From the NCBI GenBank assembly GCA_009869945.1, contig WIXG01000793.1, positions 1-21,291 on the forward strand: 21,291 bases of DNA. The letters run 5' to 3'. Shown here one piece after another: positions 8,586-16,432 of this stretch. Below the pieces are notes generated by a model. The model had not been told where the DNA came from. It did no database searches and saw nothing but the letters and a program-made list of their open reading frames with translations. Each line of letters starts with the position of its first letter. Position 1 is the first letter of the stretch. The DNA comes from Mesaphorura yosii (Eukaryota > Arthropoda > Collembola > Poduromorpha > Tullbergiidae). The position numbers and the translations under genes are program-made.

Positions 8586-9177
8586 CTTCATCCCCACTCG
8601 CTTGCCAGCTAAGTCGATTCTGTTCTCCGGCCAGTGTGCAGAATGGAAAACTTGTCCCCGAAATGTGTGGAGTCCCTCAAATGGCGGAGTGTAAGGCTTG
8701 GAGGGTCCCGGCACCCAGAATCAAGTAACTTGCCCACGTCTCGATCGTCTTGCCTAAACCACACTCACTCCTAACAAACCACTGACTCCGACCAATTGTC
8801 AAACTGGGCCGGAGTACTCGAGTATCAAACTGAACGTCTCGACTGAACCCAAACCTGTCCATATGCTGAAAGTAGCGAAGACTCTCATCACGTCCAGGAA
8901 ATCGTTCTGCCCACTCAAAACCATCATTGTCACCCCAAATCTGTTCATGCACGGTCGCGTCCCCGAATTGGAACTGGTAGATTGGGATACCAGAATCAAC
9001 ATGGCAGCCAGGGTATCGATTCCAGAACCACTCAACTCCCAGACCTGTACCAACTTCATGCATGGTGACGGCGAGGCCTTGGTGCCATTGTTTATGAAGC
9101 ATTGAGAGCCCAGAGAATCCAGCACCGACGATCAGGGCGTCGAGCACTTGTACGGGTTCCTGCTGCTGTTGCTGCAT
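8586..9177 (-). pseudogene. Baeyer-Villiger monooxygenase-like N-terminal fragment, frameshifted and truncated
   Basis: From an ATG at 9177, about 165 codons match the N-terminus of class B flavin monooxygenases. The FAD-binding Rossmann motif VGAGFSGLSMLHK is followed by EWFWNRYPGCHVDSG (family: TWYWNRYPGARCD) and FEWAERFPGRDESLRYFQH. Near 8705-8712 the frame breaks. In the next frame the family pattern continues with PFEGLHTFRGQVFHSAHWP and DLAGKRVGMK, then stops before the NADPH-binding glycines. Family members have about 500-550 residues, so roughly two thirds are missing. Such enzymes are common in bacteria and fungi and rare in animals. No intron is seen. It may be a dead horizontally acquired gene; a real gene with a frame-breaking assembly error and distant exons is the alternative. 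Confidence 0.7.
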
Positions 9178-9347
9178 TGTAGCGTAGACGTCGTTCTTCT
9201 AAAAATCGCCGCTGCAATCTCGAACAGGACCGATCAGCGACTGACCGACATGACTGGACGAAAGAGTGAAGATTAACCACCACAACAAGCGATCAATGTC
9301 AAGAAGATCATCAAATCCAAGGCCAACAAGGAAAAAATCAAAACAGT

Positions 9348-9562
9348 TTTATTAAACCCGCTTCGATATATCAATTCTTAAAGTTGTACAGTCTACAAAT
9401 TAACGTACTCATGTTTAACGACGATGACCAACTCCACTAATTTAATCAAAATCTTAACCGTGTAAAGAATTATTCGTCCCTTTTGCCTCGAAGCACCCGC
9501 GCCCCGAGGCGTAGAAGAGGCCTGGCTACCGACGAAGAAGGCCCATCATGAATTTTAAACAC
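9348..9562 (-). CDS. Possible terminal exon of an unknown minus-strand gene
   Basis: The acceptor caccctccaaacag ends at 9563 on the minus strand. It opens 30 codons ending HDGPSSSVARPLLRLGARVL plus a basic tail, with TAA at 9472-9470 and a poly(A) signal AATAAA at 9353-9348. The amino-acid make-up and the acceptor are plausible, but the upstream exon was not found and the family is unknown. Confidence 0.25.
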
Positions 9563-9879
9563 CTGTTTGGAGGGTGAATACGATTTTAAACAATAAAAAG
9601 TGAATACAAAGCGAAAGACTGCAAAGATTGGTCTTTTAATTTACTTGCTTGTTGATCAAGCCTGTGAATACTCTTGAATTCGAGAGCCAAAGGCAGGTAA
9701 ACCGGAAAGACCTGCAAAAAACACTTTAACACTCTCGTATTCTTCGTCTTGGCTGTTTTTATTTGCGAAGCAATGAACTGATCTCAGCTTTGAAGCAAAA
9801 ACCGGTTCTTTCTTCCACGCATTCTTAAAGAAATGTTGGAGGTGCGGGTTTTGGGCCCAACAAATCTTCGTAAAGAACT
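9563..9879. other. Leader and promoter region of the His-rich gene
   Basis: No convincing coding sequence. A minus-strand acceptor-like tttttttgcag near 9712 opens about 40 codons without recognisable content. The right end holds the presumed promoter of the following plus-strand gene. Confidence 0.35.
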
Positions 9880-9886
9880 TCAGTCT
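9880..9886 (+). promoter_or_regulatory. Initiator element TCAGTCT
   Basis: A perfect arthropod Inr (TCAGTY) lies 20 nt before the ATG at 9902. There is no TATA box about 30 bp upstream. A downstream AGTCA (9910-9914) fits the DPE consensus but is one base off the strict +28 position. Confidence 0.4.
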
Positions 9887-9901
9887 GCGTTTGCCGTCAA
9901 A

Positions 9902-10678
9902 ATGGCTCAAGTCAGGTATTTCAAGCTGCTGGTGCTCTTTTCCGCCTTCGCAGGCGCCAACCCGCATGGCGGCCTTTGGGCCTACTACGAGCACGGAGCC
10001 TCTGAGCCCTCCGCAGCCGTTTGGGGTCTCTCCATGGAAGACGGGCCTCCGGGGGCTCGCGCCCAGATTTACCACGACAAGATTGACGAGACCATGACCG
10101 TCGCGTACAAGGCATCCACGGCGGTCAAGAGTCCCCTGGAGCTCGTCACCAGGAACTACGACTACGCATCACCGATCAATCTCAACCTGGACCACGCTAC
10201 ACCCTGGAAATACAGCGACGAGGGCGAGGTGGACGAGGACGACGACGACGAGGTCGTGGAGGAGGATGTCGAAGAGGTGGAGGACGAGGGGTTTTCCGAA
10301 GAGGAAGACGACGAACGTCGCCTGGTGCCAACGCCAGTCAGCCTGGCGCGCCAAGCGTTTGACGACCCACCGCCGTCTGAGGAGTACGACGACCATTACC
10401 ACGGCGGACACAAAATCCACCATGGGCATCATCACCACGGGCACGGCCACCATAGCAACCAGATTTACTATCCGCCGCCGGTGTACCACATCCACGAGCC
10501 GCACCACAAATACAAGCACCCGCTCGATGAGTTCATTCGGCGTGAGCACATGGAGCCCGACCAAGGACGCCGCAAGCTGTACAATACCATCAGGCATAAC
10601 TGGAATAATCGATACGTAAACCATCCAAATGGTCACGGACACCATGGCGGCAGCAGCTGGGTTGCAGGCTACCATTGA
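9902..10678 (+). CDS. Secreted acidic and histidine-rich protein
   Basis: Intact 258-residue protein. The ATG at 9902 is chosen because it starts a signal peptide (MAQVRYFKLLVLFSAFAGA); an in-frame ATG at 9833 would put 23 residues in front of it. After a neutral N-terminal part come a strongly acidic block (residues about 103-137, runs of Asp and Glu), a His/Gly block (HKIHHGHHHHGHGHH) and a Pro/Tyr/His stretch (YYPPPVYHIHEPHHKYKH), ending HPNGHGHHGG. No enzymatic domain is seen. The composition suggests an extracellular matrix or cuticle protein able to bind metal ions or calcium (inference). AATAAA at 10741-10746 follows the stop by 62 nt. Confidence 0.8.
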   Translation: MAQVRYFKLLVLFSAFAGANPHGGLWAYYEHGASEPSAAVWGLSMEDGPPGARAQIYHDKIDETMTVAYKASTAVKSPLELVTRNYDYASPINLNLDHATPWKYSDEGEVDEDDDDEVVEEDVEEVEDEGFSEEEDDERRLVPTPVSLARQAFDDPPPSEEYDDHYHGGHKIHHGHHHHGHGHHSNQIYYPPPVYHIHEPHHKYKHPLDEFIRREHMEPDQGRRKLYNTIRHNWNNRYVNHPNGHGHHGGSSWVAGYH

Positions 10679-10740
10679 GTGCGTGGCCATTCTGGCGTCG
10701 GGGGTATTTTAGGTATTTTAACTTAATTTTATGTTAAATG

Positions 10741-10746
10741 AATAAA
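10741..10746 (+). terminator. poly(A) signal AATAAA
   Basis: AATAAA lies 62 nt downstream of the His-rich protein stop codon. Confidence 0.6.
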
Positions 10747-11304
10747 ATTGAATTGAAAACCAACGGAAGCGCGGCAAAGCGTTCTTTTTTGTGATTTTAA
10801 TGTCAAAATTCATGTGTTTGCTGCTTTGGCAAGGCGACCAGCCTGAAAGCCGGGCAGTGAACACTTCCAACAGAATCTGCACCGCCTATTCTTTCTCTCG
10901 GATCCCGAATGCTTGTTCCGAGTTCCTTGCCCTTGCGCTCGCTCGTGCTCGCGTGTACTTTGTTTCTTCTGGCATTGAAACGAATGCCATAGCAAAGTAA
11001 TGTATTAATGTATTGTCTTTCCCATATGTATGTTTATAATCACAGTACTTACAGTTAATCTTGAAAGAGTTTCGAATTTGAGTAAGGTAATATCTGAAAT
11101 CTTTAGAAAAAGCTGAGTTTACACTTTACAACACGATTCTAGCCAGAACGACCCTCACTTCGGGTAATGAATTCTTCGAGATCTGTTCTTCGTCTCGTAG
11201 GGAAGGCCTAAACTGCGTATCGGAATAACAAAAGGAGAAAAATTCAAATTCAATGCTTTCGTACGCAATGAGGCAATGGGGCAGGAATTTGAGACGAGCT
11301 TGTA
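10747..11304. other. Intergenic, no gene seen
   Basis: AT-rich sequence. A plus-strand open frame near 10800-11000 shows no signal peptide, family match or splice sites. Confidence 0.4.
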
Positions 11305-11599
11305 TTTATTAACTTGCAAAAGTAAATCTGGTCAAGTAATTTAGATTACAGAACAAGGGTCTAGTTGAGAAAGAATGAGTGAACGCCAATGAATCCTGTG
11401 CACAGGGCGCTGGAATATGCCAATAGACTTCGATCGGTAAATCCATCAATGCAGTGGTTATCATCCCAGTTCTGCCTAGTACACTCTGATTGAATAAAGA
11501 TCTTTGTTCGGAATCAGGTTGGAACGTACTCGAAAACACAAAGAGAATGCCAAGAGAAGAACGCGCCAGACGGCTTAGGGACAGACGCTTAACTTATAA
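11305..11599 (-). CDS. Possible short minus-strand exon, unknown protein
   Basis: The minus strand is open from about 11599 to TAA at 11311-11309, and that stop overlaps AATAAA (11310-11305) as TAATAAA, the same layout as two other gene ends in the window. The frame contains a hydrophobic SSLGILFVFSSTF stretch, but its first ATG is internal (MITTALMDLPIEVYWHIP). It may be a terminal exon or a short gene. A TATAAG sequence lies upstream near 11596. Family unknown. Confidence 0.25.
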
Positions 11600-12040
11600 A
11601 AATTACTACTAATAACTTTTATTTGTCACATTAACATGAACTATACACCAAAAGTATAAAGGTCGAATTTGATTACATAACTTGAAAATAGCATAGTGCT
11701 GTAAAACTTGTGTGTACCTAACGAGAATTAATTTGCAAATGCAAGAGATAAGAAGCTGCCAATTCTCACATCAAGTGATCTAATCTAATCACGAGTGATT
11801 GATGCTCTTCGTAATTACTCGCTGATCGCTCACTGTTCCGAGAATTTAAGACCAAGGTCACACACCATCAAGATATTCATTTTTAGTTGACAGTTATGCA
11901 TACGACGAATTCATACGCACAACCACTTCTGTTGTGTGTCTCATAGGTTGCTGTCTGACTATGGAACAGGGGCCGTCACAGTTTCTCGTGATGCTTACAA
12001 GTTTAAGTGTTCAAGTAGTACAAACTGCCATAGGTCTAGG
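11600..12040. other. AT-rich flank upstream of the dead kinase gene
   Basis: No gene seen. AATCAC-GA-GTGATT at 11787-11800 is a perfect inverted repeat. The stretch should contain the former promoter of the pseudogene starting at 12041. Confidence 0.4.
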
Positions 12041-12950
12041 ATGTATTTATTTATAATTGTGCTCCTGGCCCACGCTTGCATTAGTGCATTAGCAATTCCC
12101 AAAATTGATCCAGAAATTGAAGCCGCCTTTTCCGATGGGTCGACAGTCAATATCTTCGTTTCGATGGCAGCAGGAATTGACCAGGTTCTGAAGGACATAT
12201 CAGCAAGGTCGAGAGCGGGACACTTTGTGGATCCCGATGACAAACGGACTGTCCTGTAAACAGCCATGCGCCAGCATGCTGACCAATCGCAAGCCGCTGT
12301 GCTATGTATTCTGCAAGAATTCGGGGCACTTAAAGTCACAAGTTTCTGGATCACCAATCAAATTTTCATCCGTGATGTAGACAAACATTTATTTCCTTTG
12401 CTGAGCGTGCGGCTGGACGTGGGCCGTATCGACAAGGAGGACTATGTCTATGGCGGGGACGGCAGACCCAGTCCAGCATACCGGGCACGAGAGACCGGCT
12501 ACAACCTGGAAAAAATTGGGGTGCGTGAGGTGTGGGTGCAAGGTGTGAATGGCGCTGGTGTTGTAATCGGCAGCATATCAACTGGAGTGCGCCACACCCA
12601 CGACACACTATGAGAAAACTTTAGAGACGAAACCCACTCATGGTTCGATGCAATGCGGCTCCCCTTTCCCGGTAGCCGTACACCGTACGACGATGAGGGG
12701 GAAGGAACAGCCGAAATGGGTGTGATGGTTGGAGGTTCGGAAACCGGAGTAGCTTTTGGGGCAAAGTGGATTGCATGCAAGGCACTCGACAATAATAGGA
12801 CAGGACATCACGACTTTGTACAGGGTCCGGCATATGTATTTACCCCCTATCTGGGGCCAAAACCAAAAGTGTTTCGGGGACACCGAGCACACCGCTGGAA
12901 AGCTCATTAAATCCCAGATCTCTGGTGAAAGTTGCAGCTCATTTGGGCAA
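12041..12950 (+). pseudogene. Signal peptide and N-terminal part of the S8 domain
   Basis: The ATG at 12041 starts a clear signal peptide (MYLFIIVLLAHACISALA) followed by a prodomain-like region. After the TAA at 12257 the same frame continues (MRQHADQSQAAVL, SFWITNQIFIRD). The Asp motif reads VVIGSISTGVRHTHDTL, where S8 enzymes have IDTGVR: Asp is Ser. After the TGA at 12611 the frame goes on (ENFRDETHSWFDA). The His motif reads PYDDEGEGTAEMGVMVGG, where the family has GHGTHTMG: His is Glu. GVAFGAKWIACKALDNN then matches bacillopeptidase-F-type proteases. A frameshift follows near 12870 (GDTEHTAGKLI in the new frame). The block ends near SGESCSSFG, where the inserted DNA starts. Confidence 0.85.
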
Positions 12951-12988
12951 GCGGTGTAAAAGTTATACGCGCTTAAGTGCGAAAAGTG

Positions 12989-13070
12989 GGAAATGTGAGA
13001 CTTCTGACTTGTTTCGTCAGCGGCATGATGCGTGCATTTCCTTGAATGCGCACGAAAGTGTCTCATTTCC
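12989..13070. repeat. Nested imperfect hairpin in the inserted DNA
   Basis: GGAAATGTGAGAC (12989-13001) pairs with GTCTCATTTCC (13060-13070) with a two-base bulge. Inside it, TGCGTGCATT (13029-13038) pairs with AATGCGCA (13045-13052). Confidence 0.5.
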
Positions 13071-13135
13071 ATTGTTCGGGCTTGTCCTTTGATTGAAGTG
13101 ACTATTGGCGAATTTTAGCATTGCAGTGCTCTAAA

Positions 13136-13459
13136 ATGGCGAATCTTATCGGCGATTCTGAAGAGCAGCGATATGTGGACCGCGTGCGTGCAGTGGCATG
13201 GAAAGTGGCTCGGAATGAAGGTGCGGAGTTTATCACCAAGGCATGGATTGCCACGAAACTTCATCGCTCAGAAAGTTTGGTAAAGAAAAACTGGAATAAG
13301 ACAATTGAACAGTGCAAAGGTGTTCCAAAGAGCGGACGGCCGGAAAGCTTGAGCCAAGGAACTCAAGACGTTATCATGGAGTCTTGCAATAAGCGAAGAA
13401 AGAGCTGCAAAAATAACCACCGTGTTTACTTTTCGGGTGGACCTGATACACCTACATGA
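13136..13459 (+). pseudogene. Truncated Tc1/mariner-type transposase, DNA-binding part
   Basis: The ATG at 13136 opens 107 codons. The product has two helix-turn-helix-like blocks (RVRAVAWKVARNEG, TKAWIATKLHRSESLVKKNW) followed by the linker KSGRPESLS, which resembles the GRP-type linker of Tc1-like transposases. The DDE catalytic domain is missing; the sequence runs out near NKRRKSCKN and does not resume. It is therefore a non-autonomous relic. AATAAA occurs at about 13593. Confidence 0.5.
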
Positions 13460-13622
13460 CGCCCATGCTGAGTGCTTCCAAAATTTGCATTGACCTTGGG
13501 GTAATGTGATGCCATCGTCGACATATGACGAACATTCTATATCATAGCTAATACTCTATGTACATTTTTAATTTTGAACATGTTCACCCCTAATAAATTT
13601 CTGCTCCTTGACAGTTTTTAAC

Positions 13623-13962
13623 AGTGCTGGGATTATATGACAACTTTGGAACCTTCGTTCTCCCACGCCCCACAAAACCGCACCTTCGGACCTGTGCCAT
13701 CGTGTAGTACTGAATTAGTACTATTTACGATATTATTCGCAGAGTGCGGCAATTTGGGGCTTGGGAGATACAGGAGGTCAAAGTCGGGTCATCGGCCATT
13801 TTGGCACTTCCGGTTCTATGATGACCCATGTCAAGTGAGGTGTCGTTGGAAAGCTGAGGACATGGGCTTTCATATGCAGCAAAAACCACCTTTCTATGTC
13901 CATCCGGAAGCCAGTTATTGGCTTCCAAAGTCGGAACTTTTTCATATGCTGAAATGCACAGC
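13623..13962. repeat. Hairpin-rich MITE/SINE-like segment
   Basis: GGAAGCCA (13906-13913) pairs perfectly with TGGCTTCC (13919-13926). GACCCATGTC (near 13825) is inverted against GACATGGGC (near 13858). The ends, CAGTGCTGGGATTATATGAC and the reverse complement of CATATGCTGAAATGCACAG, are loosely similar, as decayed terminal repeats would be. Confidence 0.4.
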
Positions 13963-14233
13963 GCACCAAATTCTCGTGAATACCGCACTGTGCAACGGTG
14001 TTAGCAGTGGGGGCGACCGATTCCCAAGATGCCCTTTGGACAAACAGTAGTAAAGGCCCGAGTCCATTAGACGAATCTCGAATCAAGCCGGATGTTACAG
14101 CGCCGGGTGTCGATATTGTCTCCGCATGCGTGTCATTAGATGCTCCATGTTGCAGTGGGTCAGGAACAAATCGAGCCGCCCCCCAAGTCGCAGGGGTGGC
14201 CGCCTTGCTCCTTAGTATGGCACCGGGGCTGAG
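13963..14233 (+). pseudogene. C-terminal part of the S8 domain
   Basis: The block resumes at APNSREY; a one-base frame change near 13980 then leads to TVLAVGATDSQD, SSKGPSPLDESRIKPDVTAP and GVDIVSACVS. The catalytic serine block reads GSGTNRAAPQVAGVAALLLS, where S8 enzymes have GTSMAAPQVAG: Ser is Asn and the next Met is Arg. The exon ends at a good donor (CTGAG|GTAAGG). Confidence 0.85.
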
Positions 14234-14286
14234 GTAAGGTTTAACTTACCCGTTGAGGTGTAATGTATTCCTAACTGCTTTCATAC
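14234..14286 (+). other. 53-nt intron with a mutated acceptor
   Basis: The donor GTAAGG at 14234 is sound. The coding frame resumes at T-CCC-AAT (SPNPAQVRQIIKD), so the acceptor must end at 14286, where the sequence is ttcatAC instead of AG. Using the next AG (14301-14302) would shift the frame away from the homologous one. Confidence 0.5.
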
Positions 14287-14526
14287 TCCCAATCCGGCTC
14301 AGGTCAGACAAATCATCAAGGATACAACTGCACAAAACTTGCAATTCAGTGCTGGCGTGTGTGGCGGAATACCAGACTCTGAATTTCCAAACTACCAGTT
14401 TGGATATGGCCGAGTAGATGCGCTAGCCATGTGCGAGTGCGTAATGAACGGGCCTTGTCTGGAGAGATTGACACAATCTACTACTGAATCCGAGACCACG
14501 CCAAATGAGAACGGTCAGACGTACTG
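14287..14526 (+). pseudogene. End of the S8 domain and juxtamembrane stalk
   Basis: It reads AQVRQIIKDTTAQN, then FPNYQFGYGRVDALAMCECV, the conserved end of bacillopeptidase-F-type domains. A Thr/Ser/Glu-rich stalk (LTQSTTESETTPNENG) and a TGA at 14525 follow. The donor of the next intron could not be placed in the phase needed to reach the transmembrane exon, perhaps another lesion. Confidence 0.7.
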
Positions 14527-14574
14527 AACTTTGGTTATGATTGAACAAATTTATAGTGGATTACTGCGGTTTAG

Positions 14575-15742
14575 GTGCCGTGGTTAATAATCGCGGCTTT
14601 CACCGCTGGTGGCGTACTTCTCCTACTCATAGTTCTGGTAATTTTTTGGACGAGGAGGCGATCGAGCCAACGGCGGCAAAAGCAGCGCAGATGTCTGCCC
14701 TGGGGGACGTATTTGAACTGGATAACCAGTCGGAGACCGATGCAGCCATTATTGGGAATTACATCGCGCTGACCAAACCTTACAACCTCGAAAAATACGA
14801 AATTGACCCCAAGGCCCTGCAGATTGATGCGAGCCAAGTGCTTGGGTCTGGCGAGTTCGGCGTCGTTTACGCAGGGACACTCCGGAGCGACAAATGGGGA
14901 CATATACTTCCAGTAGGAATCAAGAAATTAAAGCCATGGGCCGATCCCAACTGTGTAGCTTCCTTTCTGAAGGAATTACAAATAATGATCTACATCGGGG
15001 AACACCCGCATATTGTTCAGCTGCTGGGCGCATGTACACGATCAAACTACATTGATCGCATCTGCATTGTATTAAAGCTGTGCTCCCATGGAAACTTGGA
15101 GAAATTTCTTCGAGCCCGTCGGGCAACCTGTTTGCCACCACTAAGAATTATATCATCTCATTGGAGTCCCCTTCGACATCTGGTTCGTCGATCGCACCCA
15201 CGCCTACGCTTTCTCCGATCAATACCAAAGACTTGTTGCGATGGACGAAATGCATCGCATCCGGAATGGAATTCCTCGCACGGAAGAAAGTCGTCCACGG
15301 GGACTTGGCTTGTCGGAATGTGCTTCTCGATGCGAATCTAGCCGTCAAGATTTCGGATTTCGGTCTTGCATCACGCCTTTATGAGTACACGAGATGCGTC
15401 AAGACTGCGGAAGATCGCCCGCTGCCATGGAAATGGATGGCTCCAGAATCACTACAGGATATGAAATTCTCCACATCGTCAGACGTGTGGGCATTTGGAA
15501 TTACCGCTTGGGAAATATTCACTCTTGCGCAAGTTCCGTACCCTGGAATGGTATGGTGTCGTTAGTTTTTGGAGAAGTTGGTTGCCGGCTACCGGAACGT
15601 AAAGCCAAGGTACGCGACGGAGGAAATTTACGCAATTATGAAAGAGTGCTGGAGTCACAACTCGGCTGACAGACCCACGATGACCAGTCTCAAGTCGAAA
15701 TTGACTCAAATCGTCGAAACTCAGTTCGTGGATTCAGAGTGA
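14575..15742 (+). pseudogene. Transmembrane helix and tyrosine kinase domain
   Basis: After acceptor tgcggtttag (ending 14574) the exon encodes PWLIIAAFTAGGVLLLLIVL and a basic stop-transfer (WTRRRSSQRRQK). A frameshift near 14690 leads to FELDNQSETDA and the kinase N-lobe: glycine loop GSGEFGVVYAG, the lysine in VGIKKLK, the alpha-C Glu in FLKELQIM. A second frameshift near 15115 leads to the C-lobe: catalytic loop HGDLACRN (Asp and Asn present, HGD in place of HRD), SDFGLAS, WMAPESL and SDVWAFGI. After TAG at 15563 the same frame continues (FLEKLVAGYR, MKECWSHNSADRP) to a TGA at 15740. Order and motifs are those of metazoan receptor tyrosine kinases. The kinase looks catalytically competent before decay. 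Confidence 0.9.
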
Positions 15743-16105
15743 GGAGTCCCATCAGCCCCCAGATAGCTGCACCACGCGCCTGATGGCTGTAAATCATTTC
15801 ATCTACATATGACCATTCATTAGCATTAATGGCGGTCACTACTCAAACAACAATAATATTCAAGAGTGGTGTCATTCACCATAGGAAAATTCCTCGTTCT
15901 ATCGTTCAATCCATTGCATGGACGTCAGAGCCATTCTTTTGCACACGGAATACAGACTTATCTTCGCAGTGGACAATAATTGTTCGCTGAGCACCAGAAC
16001 CTCCGCTTTCGGAACAGTTGTCTTTGTCCGCGTCCGATTTCTGCTGCTGGAAAGATTCCATGCAACATTTTAACATGGTTCTAGTAAGGAAGATTAATGC
16101 GGAAA
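15743..16105. other. Intergenic, no gene seen
   Basis: No coding sequence I can support. It should include the former 3'UTR of the dead kinase gene. Confidence 0.4.
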
Positions 16106-16330
16106 AGGATTCAAGACAACGCGTAATCTTCAACTGCACTTCAAAGTTCGTACTGGCGGAAAGCCGTACGACTGCGAAATTTGAGAAAATCCGCGTTTGC
16201 AAGAGATTCCGCGCGCGAAGCTCGTTTGTGGCGCATCTTAGAACTCATACAGGCGAAAAGCCTCACATATACCCGATTTGCGACAAGAGGTTCCGTCCTT
16301 ACTCATCCTCGCCAGCTAAAACTGCAATGT
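16106..16330 (+). pseudogene. C2H2 zinc-finger gene ghost
   Basis: Zinc-finger linker and finger pieces lie in two frames: FKVRTGGKPYDCEI ends at a stop, and KRFRARSSFVAHLRTHTGEK follows in another frame. The next finger reads PHIYPICDKRF, where the first cysteine of the CxxC pair is replaced by Tyr. No open frame spans the fingers and no intron is visible, so this is a decayed fragment, perhaps of a retrocopy. Confidence 0.65.
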
Positions 16331-16432
16331 ATTCTGTCAGTCGGATGTCTAAGGCCTGCATTGCTGCTATTGGTTCTTTAAAATACTCTGCAGTCTTAAA
16401 CACTGTGCAAGTAGCACAGGAGGGCGGGATGC

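Larger units (their letters stand above)
12951..13962. mobile_element. Transposon-like insertion inside the protease exon
   Basis: The S8 coding sequence breaks off at SCSSFG (about 12948) and resumes at APNSREYP (about 13963); in intact relatives these would be adjacent. The DNA between contains the N-terminal part of a Tc1/mariner-type transposase and many hairpins. At least two pieces may be present, since CAGTGCT occurs at about 13124 and again at 13623, the second followed by a hairpin-rich stretch. Exact ends and target-site duplication could not be fixed by eye. Confidence 0.6.
12041..15742 (+). pseudogene. Dead receptor: subtilisin-like ectodomain + TM helix + tyrosine kinase
   Basis: Collinear coding blocks on one strand give: signal peptide (12041-), S8 subtilisin-like domain (about 12290-14233, then 14287-14500), transmembrane helix (14575-14640) and tyrosine kinase domain (about 14820-15740). 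Lesions seen: in-frame TAA at 12257, TGA at 12611 and TAG at 15563; frameshifts near 12870, 13980, 14690 and 15115; about 1 kb of foreign DNA inside the protease exon; and an acceptor reading AC instead of AG (14285-14286). Homology resumes after each lesion, so the order of domains is not accidental. The S8 catalytic Asp, His and Ser are all replaced, while the kinase motifs are intact. Known biology: S8 proteases are normally soluble, and receptor kinases sense ligands outside the cell. A receptor using a dead protease as its ectodomain is my inference. Confidence 0.85.

Noticed and set aside
10169..10690. 173-codon minus-strand frame rich in Val and Met
   Set aside because: Antisense of His (CAC/CAT) and Asp codons in the His-rich protein produces Val/Met runs automatically.
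12611..12613. TGA in the S8 frame read as selenocysteine or readthrough
   Set aside because: Two other stops of different type, frameshifts and an insertion occur in the same gene, so simple decay explains it better.
13637..14050. 137-codon plus-strand frame
   Set aside because: It crosses the inserted hairpin-rich DNA and runs out of frame through the S8 block.
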